Shown piece by piece: positions 54,917 through 62,831 of a DNA stretch of 64,000 bases. The stretch's first letter is position 1; every line of letters begins with the position of its first letter. The notes beneath the pieces were generated by a model. The model had not been told where the DNA came from, did not search any database, and was given only the letters and a program-made list of their open reading frames with translations. The DNA comes from Ruegeria halocynthiae (lineage in GTDB: Bacteria; Pseudomonadota; Alphaproteobacteria; Rhodobacterales; Rhodobacteraceae). Location of the stretch: positions 1,227,152 through 1,291,151 of the forward strand of contig NZ_JQEZ01000001.1 in assembly GCF_000743705.1 (NCBI RefSeq), given 5' to 3'. A program made the position numbers and the translations under genes.

Positions 54917-55729
54917 TCACTCCCCCCACCAGAAATTGCTGATCAGCAGCTCGGCCCGTGCCCCGCGCGCGTCATTGGATTTGCCGATGGTGTAGGTGGT
55001 CTCAACAGGCGTGATCCGGAAGGCCGAGAAGACCTCGCGGATCTCGGGCACATCGTTGATGGACATGAGGAACTTGCCTCGGATGCCCTTTAGCTGAGTG
55101 GCGAGGCGTTCGAAATCGGCGCGCTCGAACAGCGCTTTGCCATAGTCGTTCTCACAGCCCCAGTAGGGCGGATCGAGATAGAAGAATGCGCTCGACCGCT
55201 CAATCCGGCGGATGAAATCAGCATAATCCAGGCAGGTCACCGTGACGCCGGACAGGCGGCTGTGCAGTGCTTCCAGATCCGGCTCCAGCGTGGTCAGATT
55301 GAACCGGGCTGGACGGTCGGGCGCGAGGCCGAAATTCCGCCCTGAGACCTTGCCGCCAAAGGCAGTGCGCTGCAGATAAAGGAACCGAGCTGCGCGCTGC
55401 ATGTCGGTCAAAGTGGAGGGATCGGTTTCGACCAGGCGGATGAAATTGGCCTGCGTGGTCAGCTGGAACCGCAGCAGATCGAGGAAGGCGACATAGTGCT
55501 CCTGCAGAATGCGGAACAGGTTGTAGACGTCGCGTTGGGCGTCGTTGATGAACTCGGCCCTGGCCTGTTTGCGGCGGCGCAGGAAGATACCGCCCATGCC
55601 GACAAACGGCTCGGCGTAAGTCAGGTGCGGATCCGCGTCGATGATGGCGCAGATGCGTTTGGCCAGATTGCGTTTGCCGCCCAGCCAGGGGGCGACAGGT
55701 TTGGTCTGCTCGATGTCATGCTTTGACAT
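54917..55729 (-). CDS. DNA adenine methylase (Dam family), phage-borne
   Basis: 270 residues from ATG 55729. WLGGKRNLAKRI and AEPFVGMGGIFL are the SAM motif and FYLDPPYWG the DPPY catalytic motif of N6-adenine methylases of the D12/Dam class. In phages it protects DNA from host restriction. No partner endonuclease is seen. Confidence 0.9.
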   Translation of the reverse strand: MSKHDIEQTKPVAPWLGGKRNLAKRICAIIDADPHLTYAEPFVGMGGIFLRRRKQARAEFINDAQRDVYNLFRILQEHYVAFLDLLRFQLTTQANFIRLVETDPSTLTDMQRAARFLYLQRTAFGGKVSGRNFGLAPDRPARFNLTTLEPDLEALHSRLSGVTVTCLDYADFIRRIERSSAFFYLDPPYWGCENDYGKALFERADFERLATQLKGIRGKFLMSINDVPEIREVFSAFRITPVETTYTIGKSNDARGARAELLISNFWWGE

Positions 55730-55864
55730 TTGTTCTCGAATCGTTCTCTTATGCGGCCATCTCATGATCATGAGTGCGGACGGCCTTGATTTGCGTCAGG
55801 TCGGCGGGGTGTCTTGGCTGGCTTCCCCGTGGTTATGGGCGGTTGCTGCCGCCCATACCTCCGC

Positions 55865-56278
55865 TTAACGGTAGGTGTTCAGAACCTCCTGCAGGGTGGC
55901 GTAGTGGCCCCGATACTCGAAGGAACCGAACTGGCCACCAATGCGTACCGCGAGGTAGAAGATCAGGCTAAGGGCAATGGCCGGTGGTGCTTTCATCAGC
56001 CACGCCAGCTGTGGAAAGACAGCCCAACCGGACTTTTGCGTCACCGCATCTTTCAGCATTGCCTTCAGGAACTTCAAGTCGCAGCGGGCGCGGTCCCACC
56101 GGTCACCACCAACGGCATAACCGAAGTCATGGTGCCGCCAACTCGCGCCCCTGAAGAACCAGCTCGCCGTTTGGGTGATGAACCGACGCAGGGGATCGGG
56201 AAGCCAATACGGCCCCAGCCCATTGCCAAAGCGTTTTTGTTGAACCGGGGTCAAGTCACTGAACGATGGCCTGCACAT
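55865..56278 (-). CDS. Phage tail-region protein with phospholipase A2-like motif
   Basis: 137 residues. WRHHDFGYAVGGDRWDRARC followed by DLKFLKAML resembles the His-Asp of small phospholipase A2-like phage proteins (HDXXY...D). One C-terminal membrane helix (about residues 93-113). Function inferred weakly. Confidence 0.55.
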   Translation of the reverse strand: MCRPSFSDLTPVQQKRFGNGLGPYWLPDPLRRFITQTASWFFRGASWRHHDFGYAVGGDRWDRARCDLKFLKAMLKDAVTQKSGWAVFPQLAWLMKAPPAIALSLIFYLAVRIGGQFGSFEYRGHYATLQEVLNTYR

Positions 56279-56823
56279 CAGTTCACCTCGATGCCAAGCG
56301 CAGCGGCCATGGCAGCCGCCTTCACCTTGCCGCCTTCGAGAATGGCCTCGTATTTCAGCGGATCGGCTTCGGCCTCCAGATCCTCTTCAAGCATCACGCG
56401 CAGGCCCGTTGTCTGTGAGATGATTGCTTCGAACCGGCTGGCCTTGGCGACGATCTTCTGCGCGATGTCGGCTTCTGTTTTGCTTTGGATACCAGCTTCG
56501 CCAGCGATCAATGCCGTTTGATCTACGCGAGCGGTACCGGCGATGACTGCGCGCGCGGCTTCGGCCTTGCTGGGCCAGCTTTCTCGCTCGTACTGAGGCA
56601 CCGGCCCGGTGATTTTCGACAGGAAGCCGTCGATCCACTTGACCATCGCGGTTTTTGCGGTGACCAGGTCAGGATAGGTCGGGCGCGGCTTCGCCAGTTC
56701 GGTCTCAAGACGCGCTTGAGCGACATCTGACGTCACCACCTGGCCTTCTATGGTGGTGGTGCCATTGTCGAATTCTGCGGCGACGCCCAGCCGCATCAGC
56801 TCAAAAACAATCCTCAGACTCAT
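56278..56823 (-). CDS. Phage tail-fibre assembly/hypothetical protein
   Basis: 181 residues with a helical Ala/Glu-rich central part. Overlaps the tail-fibre gene by 4 bp and the next gene by 1 bp. Position suggests a tail-fibre chaperone or attachment protein; no clear family. Confidence 0.6.
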   Translation of the reverse strand: MSLRIVFELMRLGVAAEFDNGTTTIEGQVVTSDVAQARLETELAKPRPTYPDLVTAKTAMVKWIDGFLSKITGPVPQYERESWPSKAEAARAVIAGTARVDQTALIAGEAGIQSKTEADIAQKIVAKASRFEAIISQTTGLRVMLEEDLEAEADPLKYEAILEGGKVKAAAMAAALGIEVN

Positions 56824-57893
56824 GGTGCTGCTCCGATTTTGAGAATGTCGTATGTGACCTCGTATTGAATGGTCGTGTTCTGGCTCAGTTCCGCGCTGAA
56901 GCTGTGCGACAGGACATCATCCTTAGCGAGGTCGAGAAACACCGTTGATGTGACGGTCGTGTCGTTGTTGCTCTGACCTGTTTCATCCGCATTCAGGCCA
57001 AAGATATAGCGAACCCGCGCGTCGTTATGGGTGATGGCGGCTTGCCAGAACTGAAGGTGAATATTCGGCCCGCCTGCCAGCAAACGGAACGTTCCGGTCA
57101 CCTGATATTTCCCTGTCTCCGGGACTGTCAGTCGACCGTTTGGCACATTCGCCCAAACCCTGTGGGAAACCGCGTGCAGACCACCACCTGCCGAGACACC
57201 CGTCACAGGGTTGTTTAGCCGGTTCAGGATCGTTGCCGCGAAATTCGGATCATCACCCAGCGCCTCGGCGAGTTCATTGAGTGTGTCCAAGGCAGCAGGC
57301 GCGCTGCCGAGCAAGTCGTCGATCCGTGTCTTCAGCGTGGCAGGTGAAATCACCTTGGTCGGTTCAAGCCCGGCACGCGCCTCTGCAACGGTTGCGAAAT
57401 CCACGGCAAGCGTTTGATCAGCTGATAAATCACCGCCGCCGGTCAGCCCGTCGCCCGCATTGAATTTACGCTCAACCGGCACATATGCCCCCGCCGATTG
57501 AACGGTCAGGACAAGGTTTTCCAGATCAGAGAACAGGATGTTTGCCTGAACAATGGCCTGTACGTGGTTCAGCGGCTTGTTCACCGGCGGATCAAAATGG
57601 GCGATGGCCACCATGTCACCGTCAGCGTCATAAAGGCCAACCTCACGAACCACAAAGGGGCCTTCCTGCGTCTTAAGCAGGATGGAGAAAAAGGCCGTGT
57701 TAGGTTGCTCGGCGATCACACCGGACCCATTTACAGGCTTGCGGCCCTGTTCGTTTTCTAGCGCTGTTTCGCCACCGGATGGAATCCGCGTTCCATCACC
57801 CCACGCCATCTCGGTAATGGTGAAGGCTTTGCCATTTGCGATGGCTGCGGCCTCTTTGTTGCGACCGGTTGTAGTCAAAATTCCAAAACTCAT
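56820..57893 (-). CDS. Phage tail-collar fibre protein (DUF3751-like N-terminus)
   Basis: 357 residues. N-terminus MSFGILTTTGRNKEAAAIAN with FVVREVGLYDADGDMVAIAHF is the DUF3751/tail-collar domain, and DLLGSAPAALDTLNELAEAL is a fibre repeat motif. Corresponds to P2 gene H. ATGA overlap with tail protein I. Confidence 0.88.
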   Translation of the reverse strand: MSFGILTTTGRNKEAAAIANGKAFTITEMAWGDGTRIPSGGETALENEQGRKPVNGSGVIAEQPNTAFFSILLKTQEGPFVVREVGLYDADGDMVAIAHFDPPVNKPLNHVQAIVQANILFSDLENLVLTVQSAGAYVPVERKFNAGDGLTGGGDLSADQTLAVDFATVAEARAGLEPTKVISPATLKTRIDDLLGSAPAALDTLNELAEALGDDPNFAATILNRLNNPVTGVSAGGGLHAVSHRVWANVPNGRLTVPETGKYQVTGTFRLLAGGPNIHLQFWQAAITHNDARVRYIFGLNADETGQSNNDTTVTSTVFLDLAKDDVLSHSFSAELSQNTTIQYEVTYDILKIGAAP

Positions 57894-58561
57894 GACGGGG
57901 TTCCTGCGGTTGCAAAGATGGTGACCGTGGGCACGAAAACGCGCCGAACGGGGATTGTGATAACGGGTGGTGGCGGGACAACAGCCGGGGCTGTGGCTTT
58001 GATGACCGCGCCCATGTAAACGCCCACATATGCTTTGCCGCGCGCCGCGACCGCAGTGCGCAGCTCGGTGCCCTGCGAGTGTCGCTTGGTGGCGTTGATC
58101 ATCCGCCAGATGGCCGCAACCTGCCGGTCGGAAAAATGCCCGCCTTCATCGGGGTACAGAAGCTCGTCGATCTCAACAGTGATGCGGTGGGTGTTGGCCA
58201 CGCCCATCGGCACCTGCGCGTGCCATTGCTCGATGATGGCCGTCATGCCCAAAAGGCTGAGACCCAGCTTTACACCGGCGTCATAGCCTTCCAGCTTTTG
58301 CAACAGCCATGCGTTCTTGAGAATGCGGCGCTGGATCGCTTCGGGCAGGTCAGGGTCGATGAACTCTTCCATCGAATACTCAGCGATCAGCGCGGGCAAC
58401 GCCTCGGCCGGGCAGGTTTCTGCATCCTTGACCTGAAAAGCGGTAATCGGCTGGTCGCCGATGATTTCGTTTAACGCTTGCAGGTACGCGCTGCCGCGTT
58501 CGTCCAGCACTTGCGGCGGCGTGATGCGGTCTAGCTTGGACCGGGGCCAATACGCGGACAT
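57890..58561 (-). CDS. Phage tail protein I
   Basis: 223 residues from ATG 58561, overlapping the J stop by 1 bp; a longer in-frame start is out of context. MSAYWPRSKLDRITPPQVLD and WLLQKLEGYDAGVKLGL fit gpI. Matches P2 order W-J-I-H. Confidence 0.88.
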   Translation of the reverse strand: MSAYWPRSKLDRITPPQVLDERGSAYLQALNEIIGDQPITAFQVKDAETCPAEALPALIAEYSMEEFIDPDLPEAIQRRILKNAWLLQKLEGYDAGVKLGLSLLGMTAIIEQWHAQVPMGVANTHRITVEIDELLYPDEGGHFSDRQVAAIWRMINATKRHSQGTELRTAVAARGKAYVGVYMGAVIKATAPAVVPPPPVITIPVRRVFVPTVTIFATAGTPS

Positions 58562-59676
58562 CAGACCGCCACCACCACGACCTGCAAGGCCGTGCATCTG
58601 CGCCAGGACGACTTCGCAACAGCGGCAAAGGCCAGATTGGGCACATCCGCGTCCACAACGCCGACAATTTCCCGTGCGGCGTCGGTCAGGGCTGACGGGG
58701 CAATGTATCCGCCAAGGCTGCGCTCCCATTCATCCAGCACGTCCTGGACAGCCGCCTCGGCGTCGTCAGCGGCCTCTGCGTCGGACAGCACAAGATGCAG
58801 CTCGGCGGTGAACGCGTGCGCGGTCGGGGTTTGCACCTGAATGAAGTCACCCTGATGGATGTTGCTCTCGTTGAACACGGACAGCAGCGAGGCGATTTCC
58901 TGTGCGTTTGGTGCGCCAGTGTCCATCAAAGGGTAAATGTCCACATAGCCGGGCTGGGGCCGGTCGATATGGACGTCGATGCAGCGCGCATTCCATCCCA
59001 GCACGTCTGACACATACCGTTCGCGGTTCAGGCCGTCGCCGATCCGCTCGAAGGCCAACGGCAGGCGTTCGCGGTACCGGGCGTCACTTTCGACCTCAGC
59101 CCCACCGCCGGTCTCGGTCAGGTTGGTGACGGCTGAGATGCCGGGGATCGGGTCAACCAATGACGACAAAGCACCGACCGAGAACCCATTGGCGGCGCTG
59201 CCGGGTACGGTTGCGGTCGCCAGGACATCAACGGTCGCCTGACCGGCGGGAATGAACGCGGCCAACGTTGTGGCGAACTGGACCAGCCCGCCCGCATCGG
59301 CGACCCGTGTCCCGGCCGGGATCAGAATTTGCGACACAGCCGGTTGCGGCGCGGTGAATTGCAGGCTGGTTGAGGCCGGTGCTGCCTGCAGGCGCGGCGT
59401 ATTGCGGTCCGCCCCGATGATATCCAGCCAGTTGCTGCGCGCATAGGCGACAAAGCAATTCTCAAGCGCCAGCTGCTCCTCGGCCGCGCGCAGGCTGAGC
59501 ATGTAGGCGATGGTTTCCAGCAGGTACATCTCTGTCTGACTGTCAGACAGGGTGCGGCCGGTGTCGGCTTCGAATTTGGCTTTGGCCTGCTCCAGCAGCT
59601 TTGCGGCCTCGCGGGTGACAAAATCAGGCGCACCGGCTTCGTTCAGAGCGGTGATCGGGGCAACATCAGAAGGCAT
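58561..59676 (-). CDS. Phage baseplate assembly protein J
   Basis: 371 residues. The J fold shows FVAYARSNWLDIIGADRNTPR and ESDARYRERLPLAFERIG, the central conserved strand of gpJ. Overlaps W by 11 bp. Confidence 0.9.
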   Translation of the reverse strand: MPSDVAPITALNEAGAPDFVTREAAKLLEQAKAKFEADTGRTLSDSQTEMYLLETIAYMLSLRAAEEQLALENCFVAYARSNWLDIIGADRNTPRLQAAPASTSLQFTAPQPAVSQILIPAGTRVADAGGLVQFATTLAAFIPAGQATVDVLATATVPGSAANGFSVGALSSLVDPIPGISAVTNLTETGGGAEVESDARYRERLPLAFERIGDGLNRERYVSDVLGWNARCIDVHIDRPQPGYVDIYPLMDTGAPNAQEIASLLSVFNESNIHQGDFIQVQTPTAHAFTAELHLVLSDAEAADDAEAAVQDVLDEWERSLGGYIAPSALTDAAREIVGVVDADVPNLAFAAVAKSSWRRCTALQVVVVAV

Positions 59677-60049
59677 AGGCCACCTCCGTTATCTGGAACT
59701 CGTCCAGTACCGCCTCGCGGGGCGACCAGCTGACATTCAGCGTGATCGCCTCGAAGGTGGTCTGAAAGGTGATGTCGTGAACCTGAACGCGCGGCACCCA
59801 CCGGCGCAGCGCTTCGCGCACTTCAGCCACCACAAACAGGCTGCGCACATTCATCGGGCGGTCGCGGAACTGCTCGAGGCCGCAGCCCTTTTCCGGGTTC
59901 AGCGGCACCGACTCTTTGGGTGTGAGGATGCATTGGCGGATTTCCTGCGCGAGATCCTCAAGATCAGGTGCAATCTCGCCCCACGCAGGCCCCTCGGCCG
60001 TGCGCTTCATCTGCCAATGTACGTTTGTGATGGTGTTCCGATCCAGCAT
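59666..60049 (-). CDS. Phage baseplate protein W (Gp25-like)
   Basis: 127 residues. GCGLEQFRDRPMNVRSLF and REALRRWVPRVQVHDITF are characteristic of gp25/gpW wedge proteins. Confidence 0.87.
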   Translation of the reverse strand: MLDRNTITNVHWQMKRTAEGPAWGEIAPDLEDLAQEIRQCILTPKESVPLNPEKGCGLEQFRDRPMNVRSLFVVAEVREALRRWVPRVQVHDITFQTTFEAITLNVSWSPREAVLDEFQITEVAYAF

Positions 60050-60164
60050 GCAAGGGTGATGCCGGATCAGAGGGGGCGCAAGATACCTGAACTCAGTTCA
60101 GGGGAGACGCCGCCCTAGAGGACTTGATGCCAGCATTCAGGGGAACGGGCATCACGTCAAGGTG

Positions 60165-60632
60165 TCAATCGCCTACCTGATTGATGCCGTTGATCGAGGT
60201 GGCCCCCAGAGTTGTCGAGCCGGTCACAGTGACAGCCCCCTGAACTTCCAGATCGCCCTGCACAACCAGCTTTCCACCAGCGATGGACAAAACGATGCCG
60301 CTGGCGTGGCTGATTGTGAACGCCCCACCTTCCCAGATCACCGTTGACCCGTCCGGCATTTCGAAATGCACCGTGCCTTCGTTCCCGGCCGGAGCCGGAT
60401 CCGCGTCGGAATAAACTGCGCCTAGGATAACACCTGCTTCGCGGTTCGCGTCCATCTGGCAAACCACCTGACTGCCGACCTTTGGGCGGGTGAAAACCTT
60501 CACCCCGGACGTGCTGCGCTGCACGACATCGAGCCAGCCGGAGATCAGTTGATCGTTGTCTTCAAACTGAACCCGGACCTGCGATCCGCGCTCGTCGACG
60601 ACAATGCCGCGTTTCATCTGTTCTGACTGCAT
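60165..60632 (-). CDS. Phage baseplate assembly protein V
   Basis: 155 residues from ATG 60632. RGIVVDERGSQVRVQF and CQMDANREAGVILGAVYSD are gpV (spike) motifs, with Ala/Gly beta-repeats at the C-terminus. Begins 4 bp after the lipoprotein stop. Confidence 0.9.
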   Translation of the reverse strand: MQSEQMKRGIVVDERGSQVRVQFEDNDQLISGWLDVVQRSTSGVKVFTRPKVGSQVVCQMDANREAGVILGAVYSDADPAPAGNEGTVHFEMPDGSTVIWEGGAFTISHASGIVLSIAGGKLVVQGDLEVQGAVTVTGSTTLGATSINGINQVGD

Positions 60633-60636
60633 CGAC

Positions 60637-61350
60637 TTACGGTTTTTTACTTTGGCTGGCCTGTTTTTCGCTGACACACCCACCCAGCCGAGTGAGATAG
60701 ATTTCCAGCTTAGCGGGCTCTGCATTGCTTTGCCGAGCGTCTTTGGCGTTTCTGGGCAGAGAGGAAACGGAGGCCGCGCCTCCTTCAATGACCGCTTTGA
60801 ACGCGCCTATGACCGCAGAGTAATCTGCAACGTCCCTTGTGAATCCTTTGCGCACGTTGATTCTCACTTCACGCATAACAGCGAGTGTGATCTCGACTGC
60901 TGTATCATCGTCTTTTAGGATATCGTCGTTCTCGTAAATTTTTGTCACGACACCAATGCAATTAAAAATCTGCGCCCCATCATAAATACTTTCAATGGTG
61001 GTCTTGTTTAGGCCACGTTGAGCAACCTGCTGCACGCCAACCGCTGCGAGCCCCCGGTTGGCTAGGGCTGTGTCAGACACGCCTTTCACAGCTCCAGCGA
61101 CAACCGACGCTGCTGTCAGTATCACAAGAGCCGAAGCCGCATCCTGATTGGTTTGCGAAGTTGTTGCCGCTTGAAAATAAGCCCCCGAAAGTCTGTATGC
61201 CAGCTTACTGGCGGAGGCTAAATCTTCGGTTTGAGTAGGCTGGACTAACGCTGCATCGGCGGGCAACACTGCTTTTTCTTTGCTTATTAGGGTTTGCTCT
61301 GCACATCCAGCAAGCGTTAGAGCAACAATAGTGGTTGTGAAAATCCGCAT
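60637..61350 (-). CDS. Predicted lipoprotein in the tail module, moron-like
   Basis: 237 residues from ATG 61350. The signal MRIFTTTIVALTLAGC has a lipobox (LAGC) with Cys16. It lies between D and V, is lower in GC than its neighbours, and has no phage homologue recognised, so it is a candidate moron. Confidence 0.7.
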   Translation of the reverse strand: MRIFTTTIVALTLAGCAEQTLISKEKAVLPADAALVQPTQTEDLASASKLAYRLSGAYFQAATTSQTNQDAASALVILTAASVVAGAVKGVSDTALANRGLAAVGVQQVAQRGLNKTTIESIYDGAQIFNCIGVVTKIYENDDILKDDDTAVEITLAVMREVRINVRKGFTRDVADYSAVIGAFKAVIEGGAASVSSLPRNAKDARQSNAEPAKLEIYLTRLGGCVSEKQASQSKKP

Positions 61351-61509
61351 TTTTCTTCCCTTATTGTACTTATTAAATGCATTTAAACTCATCCTATTGG
61401 CGTATTTGGCCAAGCTTTTTCTTTGGTGGCCAATCGGGTTTTCGTCGAGGCTTTCAAATTGGCCACACCCATTACAACAGGCCCAGTTGAATTTATTTGG
61501 GTATGCACG

Positions 61510-62175
61510 TTACCCAAGATTTCCACCGATCAGTTTCAGATTGATGCTCGTGGTGTACCCGTCCGAGCTAAAGCGATGCTGCGCCATGGTGATCAGCCAA
61601 CGGCCTGCGTAGCGCCCGTAACGCGGCCCCAGTGCCACGACCTGACCGGCCAGCAAAAGTGGATCGCCAACCGTGGTGATCCGCCCGGTGCCCAGATCAT
61701 CGTTCTCGCGTGCCAGACGCGCGACACACATCCGCTCGGCATGGGCCTGTGTTTCAACCCGGTCATCCAGCTTCAGCGTGTCACCGGAGGGGACGCGCGG
61801 ATCCTCGGCTGTGGCGGTCAGCGTTTCTTTGCGGCCGGGATGCAGATACCGAGCCACGGCCTTGGCGTAGAGCTTATGGGTGGACTTGCGGAATCGGTAG
61901 CGTGTGACCGGATCGCCTTCGACCAGGTCAAACCGGCGCACTGGGGCTGTGCTCTCGATAGACGCGCGGGTGGTAAAGATCAACTGGTCTCCCTTGACCG
62001 AGAAATAGCCCCCCCATTCTTCAGCCAGCCGGGTCAGAAACCGCAGGTCACCCTGTTTGTCCTGCGTGATGCGCTCAAAACTCAGGTCGGCGATTTCACC
62101 GACGACGGTGAGACCGTGGCGCTTGGCGACCTTGGCGACGATAGCCGCATGGGCACGCGCGCCTGAAACGCGGTT
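61510..62175 (-). pseudogene. Phage late control protein D, C-terminal half only
   Basis: The open frame begins right after a TGA at 62,176-62,178 and has no ATG for its first ~190 bp. It encodes the C-terminal gpD domain (HAAIVAKVAKRHGLTVVGE, YAGRWLITMAQHRFSSDGY) but lacks the first ~150 residues. The 5' end is fused out of frame to the truncated U gene. Confidence 0.8.
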
Positions 62176-62390
62176 TCAATCTTGGCCTTTTCCGATTCAA
62201 CGTCACAGAAGGTCTCGTCAAAGAAGAACCGCAGTTGCTTGGTGCCATTGTCGTTGCCCAGATCCTGCAGGACCGACAGCCCGCGCAGGGGTGTCTGGCG
62301 GGCAAACCGGGCGGATTTGGCCTCGGCGTCAGCGGTCGGGCCGGTCAGGTGGTCAGTGCCGATAACGGAGTTTCCAAACAATCCAAGCAT
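62082..62390 (-). pseudogene. Phage tail protein U, truncated by a deletion
   Basis: N-terminal ~80 residues (MLGLFGNSVIGTDHLTG; RFFFDETFCDVESEKAKIE) match gpU. Around 62,160 the sequence continues as D in another frame. U C-terminus, tail X and D N-terminus, normally between, are missing. ATGA overlap with the preceding phage frame. Confidence 0.75.
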
Positions 62391-62831
62391 CAGTCGTGTC
62401 CCCTGCGTTGCGACTCGCGGATCCGCTCCTCGATCTTGTCGGCCGTGCGTTCCGCCAGTTCCTCGAGATCGGGCATGACGTCGCGATCCACGTTGCCCTT
62501 GATCTCGATTGTGACCGGCGCGGAGACAGTTGTGGTGCCGCCTGCGCGTGGGTTCACATAGCGCGCGCCATCGACCTCACCGGGCGCGGCAAGCGCCCCG
62601 CTGCCACCCGTCGCCAACGCCCCGGCCAGAGCCGCTGCTCGTGCCGCCTTGGTCTGTTTTTTGATGGCCTTGGCAACCAGCTGGTCATATTCGAGGCGTT
62701 CATCACGCCAGAAGCAGAACTCGGCCTCGGACATGCCCATCAGCTCGGAATGGGAAAATCCGCATTCGATCAGATGGACATGATCAAGCGGGCTGCTCAG
62801 CCCTGTCCGTTTTCGGAAGAATACGAATTTC
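62390..62831 (-). pseudogene. Phage tail remnant: E'-like segment joined to tape-measure C-terminus
   Basis: The segment next to the IS end reads CGFSHSELMGMSEAEFCFWR, like gpE', and the final part (APVTIEIKGNVDRDVMPDL, ERIRESQRRGHD) resembles the last residues of a tape-measure protein. The whole tape-measure body, usually 600 residues or more, is absent. Its reading frame runs in from the IS66 transposase. Confidence 0.6.
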
